Assembly: GCA_963664625.1 (NCBI GenBank)
Contig: OY761541.1
Location: 2,294,001 to 2,358,000 of the forward strand
Source: CBDCFV01 sp963664625
Lineage (GTDB): Bacteria; Chloroflexota; Dehalococcoidia; Lucifugimonadales; UBA3495
DNA: 64,000 nt
Direction: 5' to 3'
Shown piece by piece: positions 32,570 through 40,447 of the stretch. The position numbers and the translations under genes are program-made. The notes under the pieces were generated by a model. The model had not been told where the DNA came from and made no database searches. It saw nothing but the letters and a program-made list of their open reading frames with translations. Position 1 is the stretch's first letter. Every line of letters begins with the position of its first letter.

Positions 32570-33381
32570 ACCGTCCTCCTCCATGCGCGGTGCATGTCTC
32601 TGGATGTCAGGGTGACGAATCCTCGAACGATCCACTCATGCCCGAGGTCCATGGTCTTCATAATCCCGTCCTTGCCTGCTCCTTGAGGAGCGCCGCGGAC
32701 GGTAAGTTTCATCAGGTACATCGGCCCTTCGTCGTTCAGCAGATAACCCGGTTCGGCGTTTACGTACAATCTGCCTTGGGGGACGTTGCCGTCACCGGGA
32801 ATAAGGTACTGTGAGGCGTAGCTCGTTTGCTCTGGTGGCGGAAGAAAACCCTCGGTTAGGCGGGGAGTTGCTGAGGGTATTATCTTGCACAAGTCCGAGT
32901 GGCTATCCCAAACACCTTCGGACAAAATGACATTAACGTAAGTGACCTCGCACTGTACCGGTGATAGGGCTTGTAACCCTTCCTCAGATAGGAAGTTCTG
33001 AAATCCAGCGAGTTCCCGCTTGAAATTTTCCCTGATATTCACGTAGCGGGGGTAGTCATGGTCCGGACTGAGCTTGCGCCAACTATAGCCGAACCGGTCT
33101 TCCTGGACTTGCAGCACTTCAGTTCTGTGCTCGCTGAGCATGAAGAGCCGAGGCGTAGGAGGGGTATCGCTGATTTGAAATTCAAACCGAGGCTCTTGTG
33201 GGCCTTCGAATGTCTCGATTGACGGAGGCAACGGTGGGGCCTGCTCATATTTGGGGAACCGCTCCCTGACTTGTGTCCACCTGAGCATGAGCAAAGGGCT
33301 CTCAAGGACCGGCGCATCAAATTGAACCGATACGGCTACCTCAACGACGGGCGGCCTTTCGAACTCTGGTAGCAGATCAAT
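32566..33381 (-). CDS. TIGR04255 family protein
   Basis: Up to 271 residues. FEFQISDTPPTPRLFMLSEH, then DRFGYSWRKL, DYPRYVNIRENFKRELAGFQ and VNAEPGYLL match the sporadic TIGR04255 family. Homology extends upstream of the first conventional start (ATG 33294) through FERPPVVEVAVSVQFDAP, but no ATG, GTG or TTG occurs before the in-frame stop; the natural start would be near ATT 33379-33381 behind GGGAG. So either a non-standard start is used or the start codon has mutated. Between 33382 and 33600 I see no feature. Confidence 0.65.
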   Translation of the reverse strand: MDLLPEFERPPVVEVAVSVQFDAPVLESPLLMLRWTQVRERFPKYEQAPPLPPSIETFEGPQEPRFEFQISDTPPTPRLFMLSEHRTEVLQVQEDRFGYSWRKLSPDHDYPRYVNIRENFKRELAGFQNFLSEEGLQALSPVQCEVTYVNVILSEGVWDSHSDLCKIIPSATPRLTEGFLPPPEQTSYASQYLIPGDGNVPQGRLYVNAEPGYLLNDEGPMYLMKLTVRGAPQGAGKDGIMKTMDLGHEWIVRGFVTLTSRDMHRAWRRTV

Positions 33382-33600
33382 CTCCCAAATGCAATACTAT
33401 TGTACTACGGGTTTTGCCGAATTATAGATCCAAGGCAAGTCGCACTGATTTTCGCTGTTGGTCTAGTTACCGTCAAGCGGACACGGAAAAACGTGTTTGG
33501 TAAAGGGCTCAACAACTCATAGCGCGATTACTACTACGTTACCGATTGCCAAGAGCGCAATCCATCCCCTGATTGCGGGGATTGCCCACCCATCCGCGGC

Positions 33601-34362
33601 TCAGCGGCGGTACGGCGCGGCTCCGGCCTCTAGTTGACGCTGCGGGGAGGATGCCGACTCCGCCTGCCGTTCGAGGGTGCGGGTGCGGGTTGCGGAGCGG
33701 GCCAGTTCGCGTTGCAGGCGGACACGGGTGGCTTGCAACTCCCTACGGGCTTGGTTGACCCTTTTGACCTCCCTGGCGATGGCCACTCCCGCCAGGGCCG
33801 GACCCAGGATGAGGCCGACCGCCGAGACGGCGCCCACCGCGAAACGGACCCCGGTGGAAGCGGCAAGGGAGCCGCCGGTCCCTCCCGCTGCCGCGAACCT
33901 GGGCAGGATGGACAGAACCCTGCCCAGCATTGGCCTGACGAAGTTCATAATGGGGCCTGACAGAGTCCTCCAGATGGTCCCCGCAAGGAAGCTGGCCCCG
34001 TGGCGTCCGACGATGCCGAACCGGGTGTGCGGGGAGCCTTGGGACACGGTATGACGCCGCCTCCGGAGGACCCGCTGGTTCAGGAAACGCCGCCACCTTG
34101 GAATTTGGACCTCGATGTTCTCCTGTGGCTGCGGGGGTTGAAGGACTTCCGGCAGTTCAGGCTCCCGCAGTCCCAGAAGCTGGCACAGCTCGACCTGCCG
34201 GGTATGGTGGCGGGCCATCTCTTCACGATGATGGGACTCCACCTGTTCCAGTTCTTCCTTCAGGCGGTTCAACCGGCTGTGGGCCCTGAGCTTGGCGGCC
34301 ACTTGCGCCAAGGTGGAGCCGCCGGCTACGGCCAACGGTATTAACAGAAGCGGCAGAGGCAT
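33601..34362 (-). CDS. Hypothetical membrane-associated coiled-coil protein
   Basis: 253 residues. An N-terminal hydrophobic segment (PLPLLLIPLAVAGG) is followed by a coiled coil (LRAHSRLNRLKEELEQVESH), a basic middle (RRFLNQRVLRRRRH), Gly/Ala-rich hydrophobic stretches (FAVGAVSAVGLILGPALAGV) and a second Arg-rich coiled coil. Looks like a bitopic or hairpin-anchored protein. ATG 34362 with GGAG upstream. No family recognised. Confidence 0.55.
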   Translation of the reverse strand: MPLPLLLIPLAVAGGSTLAQVAAKLRAHSRLNRLKEELEQVESHHREEMARHHTRQVELCQLLGLREPELPEVLQPPQPQENIEVQIPRWRRFLNQRVLRRRRHTVSQGSPHTRFGIVGRHGASFLAGTIWRTLSGPIMNFVRPMLGRVLSILPRFAAAGGTGGSLAASTGVRFAVGAVSAVGLILGPALAGVAIAREVKRVNQARRELQATRVRLQRELARSATRTRTLERQAESASSPQRQLEAGAAPYRR

Positions 34363-34390
34363 CGGAGCTTCTCCGGACAATACCGGTATA

Positions 34391-34870
34391 TTAAGAATTT
34401 TCGACAGTGGCGGCGATGTTGTCAACCATCGCGGCCGAGTCCAGTCCCCAGGAGACAATCCGTTCCGGCGCCAGCTTGATCACCGGGTTGTCGTCTATGT
34501 CCATCTGCCGGTATTGCGGGTACTTGGCGCGCAACAAGGGTATGGACGCTGAGCGTTCTTCGCCTTCAACCAGCAGTTCGGCCGGCCCGGTTATGAGCAT
34601 ATACCACAGGGATGACCAGTCCTCCTCGTAGTGGTCCACCACCAAGCTGGCCCACGGGTTTTCGAGGATGTTCCGGACACGCCGCAACTTGGTCAGTGCG
34701 GTCCGCTTGGGTTTCCGGTCCAGTACCGAGTAAATGGACCGGCCGTCGCTGGCAAAGCACACCGGGATAACGTGGGGACGGCCATCGGCGCCGGCCGTGG
34801 ACAAGTGGCCGACGCGGGCCGACTGCAAAATACCCAGTTGTTGTTCGGTCAAATGCTGCAACACCCTCAC
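34391..34870 (-). CDS. PPOX-class probable F420-dependent oxidoreductase
   Basis: 159 residues with the split-barrel flavin/F420 fold: VGHLSTAGADGRPHVIPVCF, KPKRTALTKLRRVRNILENP and the closing SWGLDSA of the TIGR03668-type group. Probably reduces or binds F420 or FMN. The GTG start at 34870 abuts a half palindromic repeat whose GGGAAAGACG serves as leader. Confidence 0.78.
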   Translation of the reverse strand: MRVLQHLTEQQLGILQSARVGHLSTAGADGRPHVIPVCFASDGRSIYSVLDRKPKRTALTKLRRVRNILENPWASLVVDHYEEDWSSLWYMLITGPAELLVEGEERSASIPLLRAKYPQYRQMDIDDNPVIKLAPERIVSWGLDSAAMVDNIAATVENS

Positions 34871-34890
34871 CGTCTTTCCCGCGCAGGCGG
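34871..34890. repeat. Half palindromic repeat between two genes
   Basis: CGTCTTTCCCGCGCAGGCGG exactly fills the space between the stop of the HEAT-repeat gene and the GTG start of the PPOX gene. Confidence 0.75.
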
Positions 34891-35814
34891 CTAAATCTGC
34901 GAAGTAAACGACATTGGGTCGTCCATGAAATCTATGTTTTCCAACTCGATGCGGGCGGCTTCTTCCAAGACGGCGTCGCCCTCTTTGACGCAGTTCACCA
35001 GTACCTTTTTCGCCAGTGGGCCGCCTATCTTACCCAGCGCACTGATGCCCGCAAGCTGGACTTGATAATCGTCGTCTTCCAGCAAGGCGATCAGGTGCGG
35101 CACCGCATCCTCCTCCGCCAGTTCACCGCAGGCGTGGGCGGTCTCGTAACGGATGCTTGGCTGAGAACTCTGGAGTTCTTTTATCAACAAGGGCAGCCAA
35201 TTGGCGTCGCCGGTGCGCCCCATGGCGAAGATGGAACTGGACTTGAGTTGAAGGTCATCGCTCTTGTAAGACTTGTCCACCAGGTCCCGTATCCGATCGG
35301 TATTGAACGGAGCAACCGCTTCCAAGCTCCGCCTCACCACGTCGACGGGTTGATCGGGGTCTTCCAACACCTTCATCAAGCTGTCGAGGATGGCGTCACC
35401 GTCCTTGGCCAGGACTTTGCCCTCTTGGACCAACACGGGAAACTTGCCCAAGGCCACTGCGGCGGCGGACCTTACCCGGGGGCTTTTGTTGGAATCAAGC
35501 ACGTTGATAAGGCCGGTAATAACCGAGCGGTCTTCATGTTCCCACAGCCCTTCAATGGCCTTCTCCAAGACTTCTTCGTCCTGTTCGCGCAGACACAACT
35601 TGAAGACGGCCGAGAAGTCTAGCTCCGGGCTGTCCTCCGCCAGTTCAACCATGGTGGAGATGGTCCAACGCTTGCGTTCCACGGGAATAGTGAACCAAGT
35701 GCGGACGAACTGTCCCAACTCGTCGGGCATCAGGTCGGAGATCTCAATGAAGTCGCTCTGGGAAAGGTCAGTGGAATCTCCGGTCAAACTTTCGAGAAAT
35801 TGTTCCAACGGCAT
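34891..35814 (-). CDS. HEAT-repeat protein
   Basis: 307 residues. An N-terminal cap (IEISDLMPDELGQFVRTWFT) is followed by HEAT repeats such as SPRVRSAAAVALGKF, VDVVRRSLEAVAPF, QLKSSSIFAMGRTGD, SIRYETAHACGELAEEDAVP and YQVQLAGISALGKIGG. These form an alpha solenoid for protein binding. The partner is unknown; homologues act in phycobilin lyases and as general scaffolds. Start ATG 35814 behind GGTAGGTG. Confidence 0.8.
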   Translation of the reverse strand: MPLEQFLESLTGDSTDLSQSDFIEISDLMPDELGQFVRTWFTIPVERKRWTISTMVELAEDSPELDFSAVFKLCLREQDEEVLEKAIEGLWEHEDRSVITGLINVLDSNKSPRVRSAAAVALGKFPVLVQEGKVLAKDGDAILDSLMKVLEDPDQPVDVVRRSLEAVAPFNTDRIRDLVDKSYKSDDLQLKSSSIFAMGRTGDANWLPLLIKELQSSQPSIRYETAHACGELAEEDAVPHLIALLEDDDYQVQLAGISALGKIGGPLAKKVLVNCVKEGDAVLEEAARIELENIDFMDDPMSFTSQI

Positions 35815-35960
35815 GGCAACACCTACCACCAAGACACGCCTACTTGGGGATGGGCCGGATGAGTCAAGTATAGCACGCAGTTATGGAGCAACAATGAGAG
35901 CTGGGGTGTTGTTTGTTACGTAAATCCAGACCGAACGCATCGTACGGGACGGGGTTGAGG

Positions 35961-37568
35961 TCAACGCAGACTCTTGATGGTAGAGGGTAACCGCTCCACC
36001 AAGTCGGAAGCCAGGACTCCAGTGTTTCCGCGCTTTCGTACCAGTGTCTCCGCGGCGAGGCCGTGAAGGTAAACGCCGCAACAGGCGGCATCGAAGGGTG
36101 AAAGGCCTTGGGCCATCAGCCCGGCGATCACACCCGTCAGCACGTCGCCGGTGCCCCCCGACGCGAGGCCGGGGTTGGCGAAGGAGGAAATGCGCACCAA
36201 GCCTCCCGGGTCGGCGATGACGGTCAACGCGCCCTTGAGGGCAACCACCACGCCCCAATGAGCGGCCCAGCGGCGGGCGCAATCGACGCGGTCTTTCTGC
36301 ACCTCGGCGATTGAGGTCTCGGTCAACGTCGCCATCTCTCCGGGATGGGGCGTCAACGCCACGGGACCGGCAAGGTGGTTCCACCAATCGGGTATCCGCG
36401 CCAGGTTGTTAAGGCCGTCGGCGTCGATAACCGTCGGCTTGTGATTCAATGGGTTGGTAACCAACAAGCCTTCCAGGAACTCGGTGGTTCCATCGGACAG
36501 TCCCATGCCGCACCCAACGAGGACAGAGTCGTACCGATCTAATACGCCGTGAATCACTGCCGCCCCGTCGGGGTGCATACGCCCTTCCTCGTCGTCCGGA
36601 AGCGGAAGGTGGATGATCTCGGTGAGCTTGCTTGCAACTATGGGGTGGATGTTTTGTGGGGCGGCCAGCGTTGCAAGGCCCGCACCGGCGCGCACCGCCC
36701 CTTGTGCGGCCAGACAGGACGCTCCCACGTAGTTGCGGGAGCCGGCAACCACCAGGGAGTGACCAAAAGTGCCCTTGTGGGAGTTGGCAGGCCGGGTGGG
36801 CAGGCGGTCCCTCACCCACTGGGCGGTCAACATCTCCAGGTCGATGTCCCTTTCCGTCTTCAACCCCGGCGGCAGGCCGATGTCGGCCACCTCCAAGCGT
36901 CCTGCGAATGCTGCGCCCGGAAACGTAAGCAGGCCCACCTTGGGGTGGCCCAATGTTACCGTCACGTCGGCCGTTATACCCGCTGGGTCAACTTCGCCGG
37001 TATCCGGGTTGAGGCCAGTGGGCAGGTCCATGGCCAAGATTGGCGGGCCGGACGCGTCGGATGGATTCCCGTCTCCACGGGAATAACGGATTGGACAGGA
37101 TGGACGCAACCGGGATACTACGTCCTTTACCAGTCCTGTCAGGGGGCGGGAACGCCCGGTGCCCAGAATGGCGTCGATAACCAGGTCACACCTTGCTACC
37201 GTCCTGTGTAGGTCCTGGAAGTCTCTGTCTCTCCAAAGGGCGTATGTCAGTGCATGGTAGTTTATGGTAACGCCGTACTCGATGGCCAAGTCCATTTTGG
37301 GGTCCACATCTGGGCGGAGGGCGACCAGATAAGCAACCACGTCGGCGCCCCAACGGCGCAGGTGCCGGGCCGTGACCAAGCCGTCGGCGCCGTTGTTGCC
37401 CGGGCCGACCAGCACCAGCACCCGCTTGCCGGCGGCGCCGCTCATAAGTCTGCGGGCGGATTCTGCGACTCGCAGGCCGGCGTTTTCCATCAGGGTGTCG
37501 GTGCTGACGCCCTTACGCTCGGACTCCTGTTCCAGCGCCGTCATCTGGGCTGCGGTGACGACTTTCAT
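35961..37568 (-). CDS. nnr: Bifunctional NAD(P)HX epimerase/dehydratase
   Basis: 535 residues repairing hydrated NAD(P)H. The N-terminal YjeF_N epimerase part (VGPGNNGADGLVTARHLRRW, DAILGTGRSRPL, DLPTGLNPDTG) is joined to the C-terminal ribokinase-like ADP/ATP-dependent dehydratase (VVAGSRNYVGASCLAAQGAV, TPHPGEMATL, NPGLASGGTGDVLTG). An in-frame palindromic repeat (37061-37090) inserts SRGDGNPSDASG before the DLPTG strand, and another abuts the ATG at 37568. Confidence 0.9.
   Translation of the reverse strand: MKVVTAAQMTALEQESERKGVSTDTLMENAGLRVAESARRLMSGAAGKRVLVLVGPGNNGADGLVTARHLRRWGADVVAYLVALRPDVDPKMDLAIEYGVTINYHALTYALWRDRDFQDLHRTVARCDLVIDAILGTGRSRPLTGLVKDVVSRLRPSCPIRYSRGDGNPSDASGPPILAMDLPTGLNPDTGEVDPAGITADVTVTLGHPKVGLLTFPGAAFAGRLEVADIGLPPGLKTERDIDLEMLTAQWVRDRLPTRPANSHKGTFGHSLVVAGSRNYVGASCLAAQGAVRAGAGLATLAAPQNIHPIVASKLTEIIHLPLPDDEEGRMHPDGAAVIHGVLDRYDSVLVGCGMGLSDGTTEFLEGLLVTNPLNHKPTVIDADGLNNLARIPDWWNHLAGPVALTPHPGEMATLTETSIAEVQKDRVDCARRWAAHWGVVVALKGALTVIADPGGLVRISSFANPGLASGGTGDVLTGVIAGLMAQGLSPFDAACCGVYLHGLAAETLVRKRGNTGVLASDLVERLPSTIKSLR
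37061..37090. repeat. Palindromic repeat inside nnr
   Basis: GGATTCCCGTCTCCACGGGAATAACGG, translated in frame between RPSCPIRY and ILAMDLPTG in the epimerase domain. Confidence 0.85.
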
Positions 37569-37570
37569 GT

Positions 37571-37597
37571 GGATTCCCGCCTTCGCGGGAATGACGG
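37571..37597. repeat. Palindromic repeat abutting the nnr start
   Basis: GGATTCCCGCCTTCGCGGGAATGACGG, ending 2 bases before the ATG at 37568 (minus strand). Confidence 0.85.
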
Positions 37598-37641
37598 TTG
37601 GCCTTGTAAAGGCCACGTATGAAAAGGGGAATGGCTTATTT

Positions 37642-38028
37642 TCATAATAATGACGGTGCGGGTTCCTCGCGCTCCGCGACGACGAACGCGACGGCATAGT
37701 CGCGGGAGTGGGACAAGCTGAGGGAGATTTCCCGCACCGCCAGCCTTATCGCCCGTTGTTCGGCCCGGTTGTGCAGCTTTACTGAGGGAGCGCCGCTTTC
37801 GCTCCGGACAACCTCGATGTCTCTCCACCCGACGCCGCGGACGCCGGTGCCCAAGGCCTTCATAGTGGCCTCTTTGGCGGCAAACCGGGCCGCCAGGTTA
37901 GCGGGTCTTCCCCGGCAGTAGGCTATCTCGCCCTCGGTGAAGACCCGTCTCAGGAACCGTTCCCCGTATCGGTCGAGGACGTGCCGCACCCGCTCGATCT
38001 CAATAATGTCAACGCCGGTACTCAGCAT
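37642..38028 (-). CDS. acpS: Holo-[acyl-carrier-protein] synthase
   Basis: Transfers phosphopantetheine from CoA to ACP. 128 residues, the normal size: GVDIIEIERVRHVLDRYGER carries the metal-binding aspartate, and FAAKEATMKALGTG the second acidic motif; LSLSHSRDYAVAFVV closes the domain. Lies just upstream of nnr on the same strand, a common pairing in bacteria. Confidence 0.92.
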   Translation of the reverse strand: MLSTGVDIIEIERVRHVLDRYGERFLRRVFTEGEIAYCRGRPANLAARFAAKEATMKALGTGVRGVGWRDIEVVRSESGAPSVKLHNRAEQRAIRLAVREISLSLSHSRDYAVAFVVAEREEPAPSLL

Positions 38029-38105
38029 GTTGTCTCGATGGAGTCTCCGGCTGAGGGTTGAGTTGCCGGGGCGGAACGTGAGGGCAAAGGTCCGGGAAGC
38101 CGGTC

Positions 38106-38987
38106 TCAGTAGGCCCCGTTATGCTTGGACAGGCCCAGGTTGCCCAGGATTTTCGAGACCGAGTAGCTCCTATTGAGTACGTAGAAGTGAATGCCCGGGA
38201 CACCGCTGGCCCACAATTCTTCAGCCTGCCGGGTGGCGTGTTCCACGCCCAACTCGCGCACGGCGTTATCGTCATCGGCGTACCGGTCCAACTTCTTGTC
38301 CAACCCGGCGGGAATCTTCGCGCCGCATAGGGCGGTGAACCGGCGAATCTGCGCGGTGTTCAGAATGGGCAACATTCCCGGAATGATGGGCACGTTGATT
38401 CCCGCCTTCTCGGCACGGTCCATAAAATTGAAGAAGTCGGCATTGTCGTAAAAGAGCTGGGTAATCAGGAAGTCGGCGCCCTTGTTCACCTTCTGCTTGG
38501 TGTACTCCAAGTCGGACTGAAGGTCTACGGACTCGGTGTGGCCTTCGGGGTAGCAGGCGGCAGCCAGACCGAACTCGAAGTTGCTCTGGATATGCTCGAT
38601 CAACTCCGTCGCGTGTTCGAAGCCGCCTTCAACCGGGACGAAGTTGGACTCGCCCCTGGGTGGGTCGCCCCGCAGCGCAATGACGTTGTCGATGCCGGAG
38701 GCGTCCAGCCGCTCCAGCACGCCGTGGACCTCTTCCTTCGTCTGTCCGACGCAGGTCAGGTGGGCCATGACTTCCATTCCGCCAAGGTCCTTGGCCTCTA
38801 CGGTGATGCGCTCGGTGAAGGCCCTGGTGGAACCTCCGGCCCCGTAGGTGACCGATATGAAGTCCGGCTTGAAACGTTGCAGTCTTTGGATGGCGCCGAA
38901 GACGCCGGGTATGCCCTCTTCGGCCCTCGGGGGGAAAAACTCGCAGGAAATGGTGCGCGTGTCTTTGAGGATGTCGATGATCTTCAT
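38106..38987 (-). CDS. metF: Methylenetetrahydrofolate reductase
   Basis: FAD-dependent reduction of 5,10-methylene- to 5-methyl-tetrahydrofolate for methionine synthesis. 293 residues with SCEFFPPRAEEG (catalytic Glu), VTYGAGGSTR, HLTCVGQT, NVIALRGDPPRGE and LITQLFYDN, all typical. A promoter and a structured leader precede it. Confidence 0.92.
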   Translation of the reverse strand: MKIIDILKDTRTISCEFFPPRAEEGIPGVFGAIQRLQRFKPDFISVTYGAGGSTRAFTERITVEAKDLGGMEVMAHLTCVGQTKEEVHGVLERLDASGIDNVIALRGDPPRGESNFVPVEGGFEHATELIEHIQSNFEFGLAAACYPEGHTESVDLQSDLEYTKQKVNKGADFLITQLFYDNADFFNFMDRAEKAGINVPIIPGMLPILNTAQIRRFTALCGAKIPAGLDKKLDRYADDDNAVRELGVEHATRQAEELWASGVPGIHFYVLNRSYSVSKILGNLGLSKHNGAY

Positions 38988-38999
38988 GGGAACTTCTCA

Positions 39000-39060
39000 G
39001 GTTGGGGAGACCGCCTTGCGGAGGGCTCGGGATTGCGCCCCGGTCCCGTCCATCCCAACC
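39000..39060 (-). ncRNA. Structured 5' leader of metF (candidate cis-regulatory RNA)
   Basis: An outer 7-bp stem GGTTGGG/CCCAACC (39060-39054 with 39006-39000) encloses two hairpins, CGGGA/TCCCG (39048-39044 with 39032-39028) and CCGC-AAG-GCGG (39021-39011), giving a three-way junction. The GAGAAG that may bind the ribosome follows directly. It does not fit the SAM-I consensus as I know it. Candidate only; called from pairing and position. Confidence 0.35.
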
Positions 39061-39085
39061 CGACCTACAACAGGGGAGCTACTTC

Positions 39086-39114
39086 ATCATAGCATTGGAG
39101 GCCGTAACTGTCGA
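39086..39114 (-). promoter_or_regulatory. Promoter of metF
   Basis: On the minus strand TCGACA (39114-39109), a 17-base spacer, TATGAT (39091-39086). Transcription would begin near 39079, leaving a leader of about 90 bases. Confidence 0.55.
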
Positions 39115-39133
39115 ATTGCGAGATGGGCAGAGC

Positions 39134-39913
39134 CTAAAATTCAGGCTGTCTTTTTTCCTTGAATGCCTGTATCCCTTGGGCGGGATGGTCCGACGTGGCA
39201 ACATACTGGACGAAGGCCAGAGTCTCCAGTGATACGCCGTCGTCAAGGGACAGGCCGTCGCCGCGGCGGGTTACGGACTTTATCCAGCCCAACCCCGGGC
39301 GGCTCTTGGTCCGAATGGGGGCGACCAACTCCTCAAGTTCGCTGTCGAGGTCGTCGGCCGGGACGGCACGCAATACCAAGCCCCATGCGGCGGCCTCGGC
39401 TCCCGACAGCCAGCGGCCGGTGGTCAGCAGTTCCATTGCCTTCTGCGGGCCTATCTTGCGGGGCAACCGCTGGGTGGAGCCGCCGCCGGGCATGAGGCCG
39501 AAGTTGGCGTGCTGGTCGCCGATACGGGCATCCTCGGCGGCCAAGGCCATGTCGCACGCCAGCATCAATTCCAGCCCGCCGGCCAAGGCGTAGCCGTGTA
39601 CGACAGCGATGACCGGGATGGGCAGTTTCTCCAAGCCGAACAAGCAGGCGTTGAAGTGGCCCAAGTACCGGGTCAGGAGGTCCGGCTTATGGAAGGCCGT
39701 TTCGAAGAAGGTCAGGTCGGCGCCGGCGCAGAATGCCCTCCCTTCGCCCCTCACTACCAGGGCCTTTATCTCTTCGTCTCCGGCCACATCCGCCGTGGCG
39801 TCCGACAACTCGTCAAGCAGGTCCCAGTTGACCGCGTTCAAGGCATTGGGCCGGTCCAGCCGGATAGTTGCCACGCCCTTTTCTTTTTCGAGCTTGATGT
39901 TGGTATATTCCAC
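39134..39913 (-). CDS. Enoyl-CoA hydratase/isomerase family protein
   Basis: 259 residues of the crotonase fold: EKGVATIRLDRPNALNAVNW, oxyanion segments GRAFCAGADL and GYALAGGLELMLACDMALA, and FGLMPGGGSTQRLPRKIGPQ. The first catalytic glutamate (GGLELML) is present; the second, normally in P-E before the GL(x)P motif, is not. An isomerase or other crotonase activity is thus as likely as hydration. GTG start at 39913 behind GGGAGAAG. Confidence 0.85.
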   Translation of the reverse strand: MEYTNIKLEKEKGVATIRLDRPNALNAVNWDLLDELSDATADVAGDEEIKALVVRGEGRAFCAGADLTFFETAFHKPDLLTRYLGHFNACLFGLEKLPIPVIAVVHGYALAGGLELMLACDMALAAEDARIGDQHANFGLMPGGGSTQRLPRKIGPQKAMELLTTGRWLSGAEAAAWGLVLRAVPADDLDSELEELVAPIRTKSRPGLGWIKSVTRRGDGLSLDDGVSLETLAFVQYVATSDHPAQGIQAFKEKRQPEF

Positions 39914-40049
39914 CAGACTTCTCCCAGATACATGACGTTCCGCGGGTAAATATATCAGAAGGTAAAAGCCCAGCCCAGGGTGCATCGGCAAACAGGACTG
40001 CCGGGTACTGGAAAGGCTTCCGCGTAGTGTTGTGAGTGGCATGAGTTGA

Positions 40050-40442
40050 TCAGACGATGGAGTCCGGGTCGATCAGGGCTTCAGCTTGGGCGCGGTCCCT
40101 GGTGGTGAGGGCCACGGTGGCGTAGCCGCTGCGCCTGTCCAGTATGTGGAAGCTCTGGATGTTCAGGCCAGCCTCTTTGAACCGCTCTGCGACCTTTGCA
40201 AGAGCCCCTGGTTCGTCGGGCAGCCGGAAGATCAGGGAGTCGTCGGTGGCGGCGCGGAAACCGGCGTCCGTCAGAGTGTGGAGGGCCCGGTCGGTGTCGT
40301 CGGTAGTGAGGGTGATGACGCCCCGGTCTCCGGCCCCCTCGGCGTTGAGTGACTCGATGTTAATGCCGGCGTCCCCCAAGGCGCGTGCAACGTCGGCGAT
40401 GACGCCCGGTTCGTCCCTGGCGATTATAACTATTCTCTCCAT
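40050..40442 (-). CDS. Tandem ACT-domain protein
   Basis: 130 residues: two ACT domains, RIVIIARDEPGVIADVARAL...GINIESLNAEG and DEPGALAKVAERFKEAGLNI. ACT domains bind amino acids or regulate enzymes. It starts a few bases after the histidine decarboxylase stop and probably belongs to its operon, perhaps as an amino-acid sensor. Confidence 0.8.
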   Translation of the reverse strand: MERIVIIARDEPGVIADVARALGDAGINIESLNAEGAGDRGVITLTTDDTDRALHTLTDAGFRAATDDSLIFRLPDEPGALAKVAERFKEAGLNIQSFHILDRRSGYATVALTTRDRAQAEALIDPDSIV

Positions 40443-40447
40443 ACCCT

